A stretch of 64,000 bases of DNA from NCBI RefSeq assembly GCF_021654775.1, contig NZ_AP025343.1:6043501-6107500 (forward strand). The letters run 5' to 3'. Source of the DNA: Paenibacillus azoreducens. GTDB lineage: Bacteria > Bacillota > Bacilli > Paenibacillales > Paenibacillaceae. A program made the translations under genes and the position numbers. Position 1 is the first letter of the stretch; the number at the start of each line of letters is the position of its first letter. Shown here one piece after another: positions 9,370 to 19,342 of the stretch. The notes under the pieces are model-generated. The model had not been told where the DNA came from. It searched no databases and saw only the letters and a list, made by a program, of their open reading frames with translations.

Positions 9370-12291
9370 CTAGCGCGAGTTGCGCTTGCGGGCGGCCAGC
9401 AATCGGTCCATCGATGCGGACCGATCATCCGGCTGCGGCGGCTTGCCTGCTGCCGCCGCTTTCTTGCCCGGCCCGGCCTCCGGCGGCCGGGCTGCCTGCG
9501 TCCCGCGCGGCGCCATGCCTTTCGGCGCGGCCGGGCGGGACGCCTCCGAAGCCGGACGCTTCGCTCCGGCTTCCTTCCCACCGGCGCGTGCCTGCGGCTG
9601 CGCCGGAGCCGGCGGCGCTGCGGAGCCGCCGCCGTAAAAGGCCGCGGCGCGCTGCTTGCGCGCGGCCAGCCTGCCAAGGCCGGCGTCTGCGGGCTCCGCC
9701 CCGCCGGCCGCCTTCGGCCGCCCCCGGAACGGGGCGGCCAAGCGTGCGCCGATCCGGCCCCATGGGAGGGCCAGACGGCGCACCGCAACATCCGCGACCC
9801 ACAACAGGAGGGCCGCGACCAGCAGCTCATAACCAAGGTCATGCAGCTGGCGGCTAGGGCGCGGAGCCGCGGCAAACAGCTGCTCCGGCTTGTCCCAGGA
9901 CAGCACCCGTCCGCCGGTCATTTCGGCGAGACGTTCCAGCTCCTTGCCCGCATTCCCGGTTTCGATCCGGTATTCGGGCGAATAAGGAACAACAAGGCCG
10001 CTTGGCATGGCCACGCTTTTGCCGCTGCCGTCCTCAAGCGAGAGCAGGAACGAGCCAGGCTGCTCCACCGTCATCTCCCCACTGTAACTGCCGGGCGCTT
10101 CCTGAACCAGCTCAACCTTGCTTGGCTTGAGCTGGTCTCCGGTCACGACAGCTTGAAGCTGCTCCGGTCCGCTGCCCGAAACGGCATTCACCTGAAAGTG
10201 GACCTTATTGCCCTCCACTTCCGTTTTCACATCATATGGCGAGGCCGTAAACTGCGGGAAGGTCCATTTGACCATTTGGGTCAACACATTGGAAAAGGCC
10301 GGCCAGGATACCCAGTCCTTCGACCATTTCCCCATCATATCGCTCGTCCAGGCCACCGTCCGGCCCGATCCATATTGCCAGCGTGCCAGCAGCGGATCGG
10401 GCTCGGGACTGGAAAGCACGGTCTGGGCGGCCGGTTTCGGTGTCGTTGCCACATAACCATAGATTTGCGGCACCCCGCCCTCAAACAGCCGTCTCCAGTC
10501 GCCTGCGTCCTGTAGGGCAGGGACAAACGGCTTATCCACAATATACGATTTGGATATCATCGCAGCCTCGCGGCTGAAAATCGCGGGGATCGTCGCCTCG
10601 TCATCCGCCATGTAAAACCTGCCCTTGCCCCCATCGGCAAGGCTTTCCAGCAAATTCGCATCCGCATCCATACCTACGGCGACCGTAGACATGGTGATTT
10701 TTTCGCTCCCCATTGTCTCTAAAAGCGAATCATACCCATCCGATCCCGCGGACTGTCCATCGGTCATCAAAATGATATGCTTGCGCTGCGCGGTTATTTT
10801 GATCATTTCCTCAACAGCCTCTGCGGCTGCCGGGTAAATATCGGTCCCGCCGTCACTTTGGATGGATTGGATCTCGCCGATGATTTCCTGTTTCTTATCG
10901 CCGACTTTAGTCGGCGGCACTACCCACCAGTTGGTTGAGTCGAAAGCAAGCACGCCGACCGTATCCTTCGAACGAAGCAATTCCACCGTGCGAATGGCTG
11001 CCTCCTTCGCCATCTCCATCTTGTCGCCTTCCATGCTTCCCGAACGGTCAATGACCAGGATCAGGCCGAGCGAAGGAATCTGTCTTTTACCCTCCAGTTC
11101 CATGGATACCGGCAAAGCGCGTTCGAGCGGCGTTTTGAAATAACCGCCCATTCCGAAACTTTCTTCGCCGCCAACCATCATAAAACCGACGCCGTAACTT
11201 TTTACAGCCTGTTCAATCATTTCCATTCGCCGTTCGCCGACCTGGTCGCCGGATACATTGTTGAAGATGATCGAATCATAGGCGGCGTATTTAGCCATTT
11301 CATTCGGCAGCAGCGCCGGGCTGGACATCACTTCATATTGAATCAGGCCTGACGATAACGCCGAGGCGATATTCGCGGACGTTCCCTTTTTGCCTTCCAC
11401 GATCAGCACCTTCGGCGAACCGTCTACGCGCGTGAAAGCATATCCGGCATTATTGGCCGACTGCTGATCCCCCTCCATGAAAATCTCCGCCCGGTATCGA
11501 TGCAGTCCTGTTGTTTTCGCCAAAGCTTTGACGGCATATCTGTTTTCGCCTACGGCAACATCCACCGTTTCCCTGCCGATTTCACGGGTGTCCTCGTAGA
11601 GTCTGAGCTCTCCCTGGCCTTTGAACGTGCTTCGCACAAGCACCTCAATCGAAAAAGACTCCGCCTGGTACAGCTTCCGGGGGACGTTTACCTCTTCTAC
11701 CGCCGCATCTTTGACCTGCCTCGAAGGCGACGGAAGCACGTCAACGGCAATGCCCTGATTTTTTAACATCCGGCCGGCCGCGAGCATGCTGCCTACATTC
11801 TCCTTGCCGTCGCTAATAAGCACGATCCGGGAATCAGACCGCCCGTCAAGCAGATTTCCTGCCAGCATAAGCCCGGATTCGAGATTCGTAAATTCAGGCT
11901 TCTGGGCTGCATTCAGCTTGAAATTTGCCGGCAAATGATTCATCAATTTCTGCTCGTACGCGCCTTGCAACGAGGCGGATACGACACCGACGGTATCATC
12001 CGCTTTTTTAGAAGCCGCCGATTTGAGCATCCAATCTTCCGCCTGCCCCGCTTCCGGCATACTGGCGGACCTATCCGCCACATATACGATCTTTTTTTGC
12101 TGAAGAACGGTAAAAGACTGCATCCCCGAAACCGCGAGTACGAGCAGCAATATGACCGCGGATCTCAGTAGAACGGCTATGTTTTTTCGAGTGCCGGACA
12201 GCCGGAAATCGGATTTATATGCATAAAACATAAACGCGGCCAGCGGAATAAGCAGGAGCAGCAGCCAAGGATGATTAAATTGAACGCCCAC
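9370..12291 (-). CDS. membrane-anchored protein with two vWA domains and a GATase-like domain
   Basis: About 973 residues from a GTG at 12291, which follows GGGGGG and overlaps the upstream gene by 17 bases. Two N-terminal membrane segments (about 8-22 and 42-58) precede a first vWA-like domain whose metal site reads DRSAS. Next come a beta-sandwich region and a GATase-like fold (VLIVEGKKG... IIFNNVSG). A second, canonical vWA domain follows (LILVIDRSGSM, DGGTDIY, ILMTDGQS), and a late membrane helix (LLVAALLLWVADVAV). The last 130 residues are Ala/Pro/Arg-rich, low-complexity and much more GC-rich than the rest. It is the last gene of the operon. Role unknown; the domains suggest a surface-exposed partner of the MoxR ATPase. 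Confidence 0.85.
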   Translation of the reverse strand: MGVQFNHPWLLLLLIPLAAFMFYAYKSDFRLSGTRKNIAVLLRSAVILLLVLAVSGMQSFTVLQQKKIVYVADRSASMPEAGQAEDWMLKSAASKKADDTVGVVSASLQGAYEQKLMNHLPANFKLNAAQKPEFTNLESGLMLAGNLLDGRSDSRIVLISDGKENVGSMLAAGRMLKNQGIAVDVLPSPSRQVKDAAVEEVNVPRKLYQAESFSIEVLVRSTFKGQGELRLYEDTREIGRETVDVAVGENRYAVKALAKTTGLHRYRAEIFMEGDQQSANNAGYAFTRVDGSPKVLIVEGKKGTSANIASALSSGLIQYEVMSSPALLPNEMAKYAAYDSIIFNNVSGDQVGERRMEMIEQAVKSYGVGFMMVGGEESFGMGGYFKTPLERALPVSMELEGKRQIPSLGLILVIDRSGSMEGDKMEMAKEAAIRTVELLRSKDTVGVLAFDSTNWWVVPPTKVGDKKQEIIGEIQSIQSDGGTDIYPAAAEAVEEMIKITAQRKHIILMTDGQSAGSDGYDSLLETMGSEKITMSTVAVGMDADANLLESLADGGKGRFYMADDEATIPAIFSREAAMISKSYIVDKPFVPALQDAGDWRRLFEGGVPQIYGYVATTPKPAAQTVLSSPEPDPLLARWQYGSGRTVAWTSDMMGKWSKDWVSWPAFSNVLTQMVKWTFPQFTASPYDVKTEVEGNKVHFQVNAVSGSGPEQLQAVVTGDQLKPSKVELVQEAPGSYSGEMTVEQPGSFLLSLEDGSGKSVAMPSGLVVPYSPEYRIETGNAGKELERLAEMTGGRVLSWDKPEQLFAAAPRPSRQLHDLGYELLVAALLLWVADVAVRRLALPWGRIGARLAAPFRGRPKAAGGAEPADAGLGRLAARKQRAAAFYGGGSAAPPAPAQPQARAGGKEAGAKRPASEASRPAAPKGMAPRGTQAARPPEAGPGKKAAAAGKPPQPDDRSASMDRLLAARKRNSR

Positions 12292-14245
12292 GCTGATATA
12301 CCCCCCATTCCACCAAAATAACCAGCAATGCCAAACCCGCAAGCAGCGTCAGCAAAGGCGTTTTGCTCCGGTTCCCGCTGTGTTTGTCCTGTGCAGCACC
12401 CGATTCGGCATTTGCAGCCGTCTCTTTTCCGTCCGCAGCCTGTCCAATGGCTGCCAGCTTGCCGTTCTTTTCCCCCGTTTGCGCCTCGTACGGATCTGCC
12501 GAAGACTCGGCAAGATATTCGCTTTTTTCACCCGCGCTGTTTTCCTGCTCAAAAGCATACAGTCCCGGAACTGAAGGCACTTGCTGCAAAGCGCTGATTC
12601 CTTTGTCGCCCTTTTCCGCTTCTATGTTTGCAACATTCTTCGTTTTCGCCATTCCGTCCTTGGCAACCCAACGGGCTGACACGGTATCTGCGGCGATTGG
12701 GATTTCCACCCTCGTCCCCGCCGTTAAACGTCCCAAGCTCTTACCGCCGCTATTCGTCAACCAGGATACGGCTTCATGCACTACAATCGGGAATTCGGCC
12801 GACAGCGGAAAATCCGTTTCCTGCAGATCAAACAAAAAAGACAAACGAGGCTCTCCGTTTTCCGTTCCTGCAATCACTGCCGGGTGGTTTTCGATACTTA
12901 CGACCGGTGTAGCCCAATCCGGAAGTTTCCGCTCCAGCAAGCTGGAGAAATAGACCCCGTTATAACTTGCGTACCGGTTTACCGGATGGCTTTCAAGTTT
13001 CGGCTGGCCTCCGCCCACATTGACCTTGCTTCCGCCGCCTCCCAGCGTCCATACAGGCGTACGGTCAAGCAGCTTCTTCCACTCGCCTTGCTCTGCAAAC
13101 GACGGCATTTGCCCGTCGATGACGATCAAATCAGGCGGATGATCGGGTACTGTCGTTTCCGAGGTTTGTTTGGAATCAACGGCCCCGCTATCTTCCTCAG
13201 GCAAAGCCATTTTGACCACCTCGGCTCCTGTCAGCTGCAACCCTTTTTCCAGAAACAGATTCCCCCGGGTCAGCAGCAAAATCCGCGGCGTCTCGTTCGG
13301 CTGTGAAAATGCGTACGCTTCATTGTCAGCCGGATACTCATCATTGCCCTCCAGCTCCGCGCGATACACCTTGGCCTCAGGCAAATCGCGGAATGTCGTC
13401 GTAACCGCAGCCTCAGGTTTCATGTCGGCGTAAGCGGTCTGCAGAAGCTTTCCATCCCCATACAGGTTGATCTCCGTCGAACTTGCCGTCTTACTGTGAT
13501 TTTTCGCTACGACGACGGCTGTTTTTCCGCCCGGCTCATCTTTGACGCCAAATTGCTGCAGCGACAGATTAAATCCGGTTTGCTCCCCTACGGTAAATAC
13601 TCTGACCGGAACCTGAAACGGGATCGATGATGGATCTCCCCTCCATAGGCCATCGGTAAAGACGACAACCTCGGCATCCTTTTCCTCGCGGGTCAGCGCC
13701 GAAGCAAGCGAAAGCGTTTCGTCATAAGCGGCTCTGCCAAAGTAAACCTGAAGCGAATCCACCGCTTCGGCAGCGCGGCTGTGATCTTTTTCCCGGGAAA
13801 TGAGCAAATTCGGCTCCGCGTTCATGCTGAGCAAAGTGATTTCGCTGTCCTTCGCCTTTTGTTTAATAAAATCTTTCATCTCCCGCTTCATCTGCTGAAG
13901 CCTCTCTTGCGAAGGGCTTCCCTGTGCTGCGCTTGTCAGCGCGCTCATGCTGCCGGATGTATCCGCCACCAGCACGACATGCTCCTTGCCTCCGCCGGGC
14001 GCCCACCAGAATGGCTTCATAAGCGCAAAGACGAGCAGGGCTGCAGCAAGCAGCTGAAGCCAAAGGAGAAGACGGTTTTGCAGCTTTTGCCATGGACGGT
14101 TCGCCTCAAGGTTCTTCAGCACTTTTTGCCACAGCAGATGACTCGGCACTTTGGTATCGAGAAATTTGCGTTTGAGCAAATACATGGCCAAAATCGCCGG
14201 TATGCTGAGCCCGAACCACAACCCCAGCCATGAACCAATACCCAT
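12275..14245 (-). CDS. BatA-type vWA domain membrane protein
   Basis: A 656-residue protein. The N-terminus matches the aerotolerance-regulator (BatA) domain: a membrane helix (about 5-22), the segment VPSHLLWQKVLKNLEANRPW, and a second helix (about 60-80). The vWA domain follows with MIDAS motif DTSGS (about 94-98) and VVVFTDG near 198. The middle and C-terminal parts resemble the beta-sandwich/GATase-like arrangement of Bat-family proteins, ending in a membrane helix (LLTLLAGLALLVILVEWGVY). It overlaps the next vWA gene, and starts 38 bases after the DUF58 gene with AAAGGGGG as ribosome site. Confidence 0.87.
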   Translation of the reverse strand: MGIGSWLGLWFGLSIPAILAMYLLKRKFLDTKVPSHLLWQKVLKNLEANRPWQKLQNRLLLWLQLLAAALLVFALMKPFWWAPGGGKEHVVLVADTSGSMSALTSAAQGSPSQERLQQMKREMKDFIKQKAKDSEITLLSMNAEPNLLISREKDHSRAAEAVDSLQVYFGRAAYDETLSLASALTREEKDAEVVVFTDGLWRGDPSSIPFQVPVRVFTVGEQTGFNLSLQQFGVKDEPGGKTAVVVAKNHSKTASSTEINLYGDGKLLQTAYADMKPEAAVTTTFRDLPEAKVYRAELEGNDEYPADNEAYAFSQPNETPRILLLTRGNLFLEKGLQLTGAEVVKMALPEEDSGAVDSKQTSETTVPDHPPDLIVIDGQMPSFAEQGEWKKLLDRTPVWTLGGGGSKVNVGGGQPKLESHPVNRYASYNGVYFSSLLERKLPDWATPVVSIENHPAVIAGTENGEPRLSFLFDLQETDFPLSAEFPIVVHEAVSWLTNSGGKSLGRLTAGTRVEIPIAADTVSARWVAKDGMAKTKNVANIEAEKGDKGISALQQVPSVPGLYAFEQENSAGEKSEYLAESSADPYEAQTGEKNGKLAAIGQAADGKETAANAESGAAQDKHSGNRSKTPLLTLLAGLALLVILVEWGVYQRGRSI

Positions 14246-14283
14246 TCTCCGATTCCCCCTTTCCCTTACGCATTTGAACCCTG

Positions 14284-15219
14284 TTAGACCCGGATCAGTC
14301 CGGTGCCCGCAAACACCCCAAACACGGCTTCTTGCAGCGTCATATCGCTTGAAAGCGTGACCCAGGAAATGCCGCGCTCAGAGGCGGTTTTGCGGAGCTC
14401 ACTTTGGTAATGCGCAAGCTCTTCGCGGTAACGCTGCAGCACTCGGCCTGTTATAGCCACTTCCCTGCCTGTGTTCAGCTCGCTGTCGATCAGCCGCAGG
14501 TCGCCGCTAAGCTCAGGGTGGATTTCCTCCGGAGAGAGTACCTGCACAAGGACAACTTCCTGGCCCGCTCCTGCCAGACGCGAAAGAATGCTTCCGATCT
14601 CAGCCGTTCCCTCATTTAACCAAAAATCAGAAAAAATCCAGGTCATGCCGGACAGTCGCGGGATCGCCCCTGGTTCACCCAATGCCGATGCCAGACTTCC
14701 CTCGCCGCCGGAGGGCATGTCCTGCAAAAATTGGAATAAGCGATTTGCGGCCCCCCTGCCTCTCAGAATCGGCAGCCGACCATCCAGCCGATTGCTGTAG
14801 CAGTACGCCCCGACCCGTTCATAAGAACATAGCGCAACATAACCGATGCTCGCTGCAAGCCTTTTGGCAAAAAGCAGCTTGTTTTCTGCCGCTCTGCCGC
14901 TTCTATTCCCCTTTTCAGCTTCCGTCCCGCCGAAATCCATTGATGCGGAGCAGTCCACATAAAGGCTGACCATCAGCTCCTGCTCGTCCATAAACTGGCG
15001 GATAAACGGTTTGCCCGTCCGGGAATATACCCCCCAATCAAAACGCCGGATATCGTCTCCAGGCGTATAGGCACGATAATCCGCAAATTCCAACGAAGAA
15101 CCGAGCCGGCTTGAACGCCGTTTACCCTGAAGCATGCCTGCGACCCTTTTGCCTGAACCGAGCGAAAGCCGTTCCAGCCGTACCATCAGGTCCGATGGCA
15201 GCAGTTGGGTGCTGGTCAT
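14284..15219 (-). CDS. DUF58 domain protein
   Basis: A 311-residue cytoplasmic protein of the DUF58 family. The family block DYRAYTPGDDIRRFDWGVYSRTGKPFIRQF lies at about 47-76 (quoted in part: the central motif is GDDIRRFDW). It is followed by a vWA-like fold whose metal site reads DCSASM. DUF58 proteins are encoded next to MoxR ATPases in many bacteria and are thought to be their partners. The start overlaps the moxR stop by 4 bases (ATGA), indicating translational coupling. Confidence 0.93.
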   Translation of the reverse strand: MTSTQLLPSDLMVRLERLSLGSGKRVAGMLQGKRRSSRLGSSLEFADYRAYTPGDDIRRFDWGVYSRTGKPFIRQFMDEQELMVSLYVDCSASMDFGGTEAEKGNRSGRAAENKLLFAKRLAASIGYVALCSYERVGAYCYSNRLDGRLPILRGRGAANRLFQFLQDMPSGGEGSLASALGEPGAIPRLSGMTWIFSDFWLNEGTAEIGSILSRLAGAGQEVVLVQVLSPEEIHPELSGDLRLIDSELNTGREVAITGRVLQRYREELAHYQSELRKTASERGISWVTLSSDMTLQEAVFGVFAGTGLIRV

Positions 15220-16205
15220 GGCTGTCCTCCAAGCGACTGCAGCATTTCGTTAATGACCTGGTCTGTCGTCACGCCCATGGCCTGTCCTTCGAAGTTCAAA
15301 AATATCCGGTGGCGAAGCGCAGGAACAGCCACGGCATGAATGTCGCTTTGAGTCAAATGCATTCTTCCCTGGCAAACCGCCCGCACCTTGCCTGTTGCAA
15401 TGATTGACTGAATTCCGCGCGGCCCGGAACCGAAACGCACATATTTTTTCACCGCTTCGGGAGCGGTCTTTTCTTCGGGATGGGACATCATGAGCAGCCT
15501 CGCAGCATAATCAAGCACCTCTTCTGCCACCAGCACTTCTCTCGCTCCATGCTGGATTTCAAGCAATTCTTCCGACCCAGCCTGCTTTACAATGTTAGGT
15601 GTGTGATTGGATGTTGTCCGGTTCACGATTTCCTTGAGTTCGTCCACGCTTGGATAAGGCACAAGAATTTTAAGCAGAAACCGGTCCAGCTGCGCTTCCG
15701 GCAGCGGATAGGTTCCTTCGTTTTCCAGCGGGTTTTGCGTCGCCAGCACGAAAAAAGGACTTGGTAAGCGGTGGGTTTCATTTCCGACCGTTACGGTTTT
15801 CTCTTGCATGGCTTCCAGCAGCGCGCTTTGCGTTTTGGGCGTGGCGCGGTTGATTTCGTCCGCGAGCACGATACTGCTGAATAAAGGACCGCTTTGGAAT
15901 GTCATGCCTGTTTCGCCCTGTTTGCCGAACGATAATATTTGTGTACCCGTAATGTCGCTTGGCATCAGGTCAGGGGTAAACTGAATTCGGGAGAAGGAAA
16001 GATCTAGCGTATCCGCAATGGTGCGGACAAGCATCGTTTTCCCGAGTCCCGGAATCCCTTCCAGCAGCGCATGCCCGCCTGCAAAAATACACCATAACAT
16101 CTGCTCGACGACATCCTGCTGGCCTACAATCATTTCACCGATCTGACTGCGCACGCGCGATATTGTTTCTTTCCAGGCTTCAGGCTGGATTTGGGTTTCT
16201 TGCAT
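15216..16205 (-). CDS. MoxR family AAA+ ATPase
   Basis: A 329-residue AAA+ ATPase. Walker A is GIPGLGKT (about 54-61), Walker B is LADEIN (about 117-122) followed by the sensor region FVLATQNPLENEGTYPLPEAQ, and the arginine-finger region is DRFLL; the C-terminal lid is complete. MoxR ATPases act as chaperones that mature or insert metal into vWA-domain partners, here plausibly the two vWA proteins downstream. The ATG follows AGGAGG. It is separated from the upstream gene of the operon by a 446-base gap filled with a MITE-like element. Confidence 0.95.
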   Translation of the reverse strand: MQETQIQPEAWKETISRVRSQIGEMIVGQQDVVEQMLWCIFAGGHALLEGIPGLGKTMLVRTIADTLDLSFSRIQFTPDLMPSDITGTQILSFGKQGETGMTFQSGPLFSSIVLADEINRATPKTQSALLEAMQEKTVTVGNETHRLPSPFFVLATQNPLENEGTYPLPEAQLDRFLLKILVPYPSVDELKEIVNRTTSNHTPNIVKQAGSEELLEIQHGAREVLVAEEVLDYAARLLMMSHPEEKTAPEAVKKYVRFGSGPRGIQSIIATGKVRAVCQGRMHLTQSDIHAVAVPALRHRIFLNFEGQAMGVTTDQVINEMLQSLGGQP

Positions 16206-16250
16206 CTATACGTCCTCCTGGCTCCCATAGTAATTATTGTTATAGAGGTA

Positions 16251-16639
16251 GTTCAAAAAGTTCGCTTTTGATAAGAAAACCAATCGAGGTCAATCAAGGA
16301 TGAAAGGGCCGCGATTCAAAGGTAGGTTTTCTTGCGATATAGAATTCATCAGCGTAGCTAGATAACGTATAAATTCTATATCTAACACGAAGTGAACCAG
16401 AAAGCGGGCTCGGCATCGAATCTTGAATTCAGCCGGGCCTAAGCGAATGCTTACGTAGTATGTTTCCTCCGGAAACATTTCAGGTGCTCACGTACCCACA
16501 ACAGTAGATGCTTACGAAGTCGTTTTCTACGAAAACGTGTAGCTCCGCTCCTCAGTCCCTAGCTTCATCCAACTGAAGCGTTTTGAAAAAACGCACATCG
16601 GAAGCATATCTTCGGTGCTGAAAACCGACCTTTTTGAAC
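16251..16639 (+). mobile_element. MITE-like element with GTTCAAAAAG / CTTTTTGAAC ends
   Basis: A 389-base non-coding element bounded by GTTCAAAAAG and its inverse CTTTTTGAAC. It shares near-identical blocks with 45302-45624: AAAACCAATCGAGGTC, GGTTTTCTTGCGATATAGAA, TAAATTCTATATC, TTCAGCCGGGCCTAAGCG, and GGTGCTGAAAACC. It lies between the coiled-coil gene and moxR of one operon. No clear target duplication is visible. Confidence 0.7.
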
Positions 16640-16651
16640 ATGGACTTTTAT

Positions 16652-18307
16652 CTATGGATTTGGATTAATTCCGGTAAAATAGCTTTCGACCAGGCCCTGC
16701 ATCTGCTGCGGCAGCTCCTGCCGTCCCAGCGACTTTTTCGCTTCGGCCTCATATTCCTTGTACACCTCTGCATACGGACGGCTCGCTCCATCTACGGCCG
16801 GCGTGACCCCGCCTTTTTGGATCGTGCCTCCGGAACCCTTTAACGGCCCTTTGTCATTTTGTTTATTGCCGCTGCCCGCGAATTTACGCGGGGTCATGAC
16901 CATATCGCGTCCGCCGGCTCCCAGACCTGCCCCGGAGCCGCCTGCCCCCGATCCATTCCCATGCCCCGAGCCGCTGCCCGAACCACTGCCTGAACCGCTT
17001 CCGTTTTGGGCGCCTTTGCCCTGCTTGCCGTTTGCCCCCGGGGAACCCGAAGCGCTGTCTTCCCCAGGTTCCTCCCCGTCATAGTCCTCGGCCAAAGCCA
17101 GATCTTCCGCGCTTCCCCCGCTGCTCCAGGTATCCGACACCTGCATGCCGGAGGCCGTCATTTGCGATGCCAATCCGAGACCCTGCTGAGCCAGTTTGGA
17201 ACTCAAGCTTGAGGCAGCCGCCGATTGGTTTGCGGCAGCGGCACGGGCCGCCAGCGCTTTGGCAAGCGCAGCTTCCAGATCATTTAAGGCTTCATCCGTC
17301 TCCTTGTCCTTTGCGCCTTCGGCCAGCGCTTTGGCGGTTTTTTGAAGCGCATCCTTCAATTCTTTTGTCTCCGGATTTTTGGCTGCTTCCTCCGCCAGCT
17401 TGCTTAAGGCATCGCGCAGCTTTTCCTTTTGTTCCGGCGTAAGCTGTTTCACCTGCTGTTTGAACTCTTTCATGGATTTTTTCAAATCCTCGGTTTTACC
17501 CTCTGCCAAGCTTTTGCCCACAGCCGACATATTCGGAGCGTTTTGCATCTTCTTGCCCATTTCGGACAGATTTCGGACGGCCGACTCCTGTTTCGCTGCC
17601 ATTTTCTCGATTTCTTTCATCGTTTTCTCCATCTCGGCCAGCGTTTTTGCCGGATCTTTTTGGCCATCCAGATTGTGCTGCAGCTTGCGGAGGGAATCTT
17701 CAAGCGGCTTTTTTGCGGCAGGATCCAGCTTTTGCGTTTCAAGCTGTTGCAAGAGATCCTCGGTTTTGCGTTTCTGATCCTGCACCCACTCATGCTTGCG
17801 GGCAGCTTCAGCGATCTTTCCGTCCATCGGGCTTGGCAAAACTGCCAGCGCGCCCCCGGCGGCAAGCAAAATACAGCAGGCGATCGTAAGTTTTTTATAC
17901 CTGGGATGCGGAAGCCTGTTTTTGAGTTCAGCTGTAAAACTGCTGCCATATGCTTCGGCTTGCTTACGCTGCCATTTGGCGGCGGGCGTGTTTTGTCCGG
18001 CAAAGGAAAGAGCCGTCACCATCATGTCGCTTCGCTCGGCGCCTCCTGTAGCCGCATCCATGGCCCGCGCAGCCTCGCGCTCCTGCACCCGGTGCAGCAG
18101 TCCCCAGACACCCCCGGCCAGCAGGCCTGTTAATGCGGCTGCCAGAGCCAGATAACTGTAATGCGGTACTGGATACAACCGGGCGACAAGCAGCAGCAAG
18201 ATGGCGCCGCCAAGCCCCGCTATGCTACCCAGCAGGGTATAGCGGATAAGCCGAAACTGCTGCAAACGAAGTGCTGCTTTCCGAATCGCTTGACGAATCG
18301 CGTCCAT
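16652..18307 (-). CDS. coiled-coil membrane protein of the MoxR-vWA operon
   Basis: About 551 residues. The ATG at 18307 is chosen because AAAGGAGG sits at the right distance; an in-frame ATG 33 bases upstream lacks a site. There are two membrane helices near 26-70 and a third near 137-157. A long charged coiled coil follows (about 165-340), rich in Lys, Glu, Ala and Leu, then a Gly/Ser repeat linker (about 420-455). The C-terminus includes YAEVYKEYEAEAKKSL. Overall topology recalls DUF4175 proteins found beside MoxR/vWA genes in other phyla, but homology cannot be claimed. Function unknown. Confidence 0.8.
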   Translation of the reverse strand: MDAIRQAIRKAALRLQQFRLIRYTLLGSIAGLGGAILLLLVARLYPVPHYSYLALAAALTGLLAGGVWGLLHRVQEREAARAMDAATGGAERSDMMVTALSFAGQNTPAAKWQRKQAEAYGSSFTAELKNRLPHPRYKKLTIACCILLAAGGALAVLPSPMDGKIAEAARKHEWVQDQKRKTEDLLQQLETQKLDPAAKKPLEDSLRKLQHNLDGQKDPAKTLAEMEKTMKEIEKMAAKQESAVRNLSEMGKKMQNAPNMSAVGKSLAEGKTEDLKKSMKEFKQQVKQLTPEQKEKLRDALSKLAEEAAKNPETKELKDALQKTAKALAEGAKDKETDEALNDLEAALAKALAARAAAANQSAAASSLSSKLAQQGLGLASQMTASGMQVSDTWSSGGSAEDLALAEDYDGEEPGEDSASGSPGANGKQGKGAQNGSGSGSGSGSGSGHGNGSGAGGSGAGLGAGGRDMVMTPRKFAGSGNKQNDKGPLKGSGGTIQKGGVTPAVDGASRPYAEVYKEYEAEAKKSLGRQELPQQMQGLVESYFTGINPNP

Positions 18308-18400
18308 TAGCCGTCCTCCTTTGACTTTCAGTTCTTGCATGAAGGAATGTTCTTATGACCTCAGGGAACAAGCATCCTCCATGCGCCAACGCAAACGGAT

Positions 18401-19342
18401 TTATGAATGATCGGCTGACCCTGCTTCGGCGAGTGGAGCCGTATATTCCTGATTCTTCTTTTTTCGTTTGGCCACAGGACGGATCCGGCGGATCGCAATC
18501 CACAAAGCGGCGATGATAACCACGCTGTACACCAGAACAAATTCCTGCCACAGCTGGATCGGCGCATCCGTGTTCAAGTTCCCGTTCCGCAGCAAAAACG
18601 CGGTTTTGGAAAATCCCGGTTCAAATATGCTGATCAGCGCCCCTGCCGGGTTTAATCCGAGCACGTAACCGACCCAGGAATAAGTTGGTCCCGTAGGAGT
18701 CGTCCCGGAATAATAGCTCCGCTGCTCAATACTCATGAAAAACAAATACAATAGTCCGGTCAGCAGGAAGATGCATAAGCCGACGCCATAAGTGACAATA
18801 ACGGATATCATCGTCCGTCTGAACAATGTCGAAAACAACACCCCAAGCGCTCCGAGCAGCAGCATGACAAACAAGTAAAAGATAAAAATGAAAATCAGCT
18901 GCTTCAGCGAAATGCCCCCATAAAGGAAGACGATGCTGTAGATCGGCAGACTGGCCACAACAATGAGCGTCATGAAGCTTAAGGAAGAAAACAACTTGCT
19001 GAGAATAATGGTTGACGAGCTTTGCTGCGTCGTCAGCAGCATGCTCAGCGTCTGCTTTTCCCGTTCGCCGCTGATGACTCCCGCCGTCAAAGCCGGCGCC
19101 ATAAAAGCGATCAATACCAGCTGTGCGAAACTTAGCACGTAAAACATCACACGACCTGCGCCGGAATCAAAAGGCCGATTCCCCTGATAACCAAAATAAA
19201 GCGTGATATAAATAAAGCCAAGCGCGACCAGCCCTAACGCCAAAATGTAAACAAACAGGGATATGGCCGAACGGGGCGTACGCATCCGCAGGCGGAATTC
19301 CTTGTCGAGTACCGGATTGATCCATTTGCGGCTCAAGTTCAT
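18401..19342 (-). CDS. ABC-2 type transporter permease
   Basis: A 313-residue integral membrane protein with about six hydrophobic segments (near 27-50, 67-90, 110-135, 140-165, 175-200 and 260-280). It contains the ABC-2 permease motif APALTAGVISGEREKQTLSMLLTT near 75-98 (core GVISGEREKQT). Its start overlaps the ATPase gene by 4 bases, so the two form one transporter. It resembles GldF-like permeases of gliding/secretion ABC systems. Substrate unknown. Confidence 0.92.
   Translation of the reverse strand: MNLSRKWINPVLDKEFRLRMRTPRSAISLFVYILALGLVALGFIYITLYFGYQGNRPFDSGAGRVMFYVLSFAQLVLIAFMAPALTAGVISGEREKQTLSMLLTTQQSSSTIILSKLFSSLSFMTLIVVASLPIYSIVFLYGGISLKQLIFIFIFYLFVMLLLGALGVLFSTLFRRTMISVIVTYGVGLCIFLLTGLLYLFFMSIEQRSYYSGTTPTGPTYSWVGYVLGLNPAGALISIFEPGFSKTAFLLRNGNLNTDAPIQLWQEFVLVYSVVIIAALWIAIRRIRPVAKRKKKNQEYTAPLAEAGSADHS

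Noticed and set aside
9123..10515. Overlapping long plus-strand frames opposite the last vWA gene
   Set aside because: They arise from the GC-rich, stop-poor tail of the vWA gene and give low-complexity Arg/Pro/Ala sequences.
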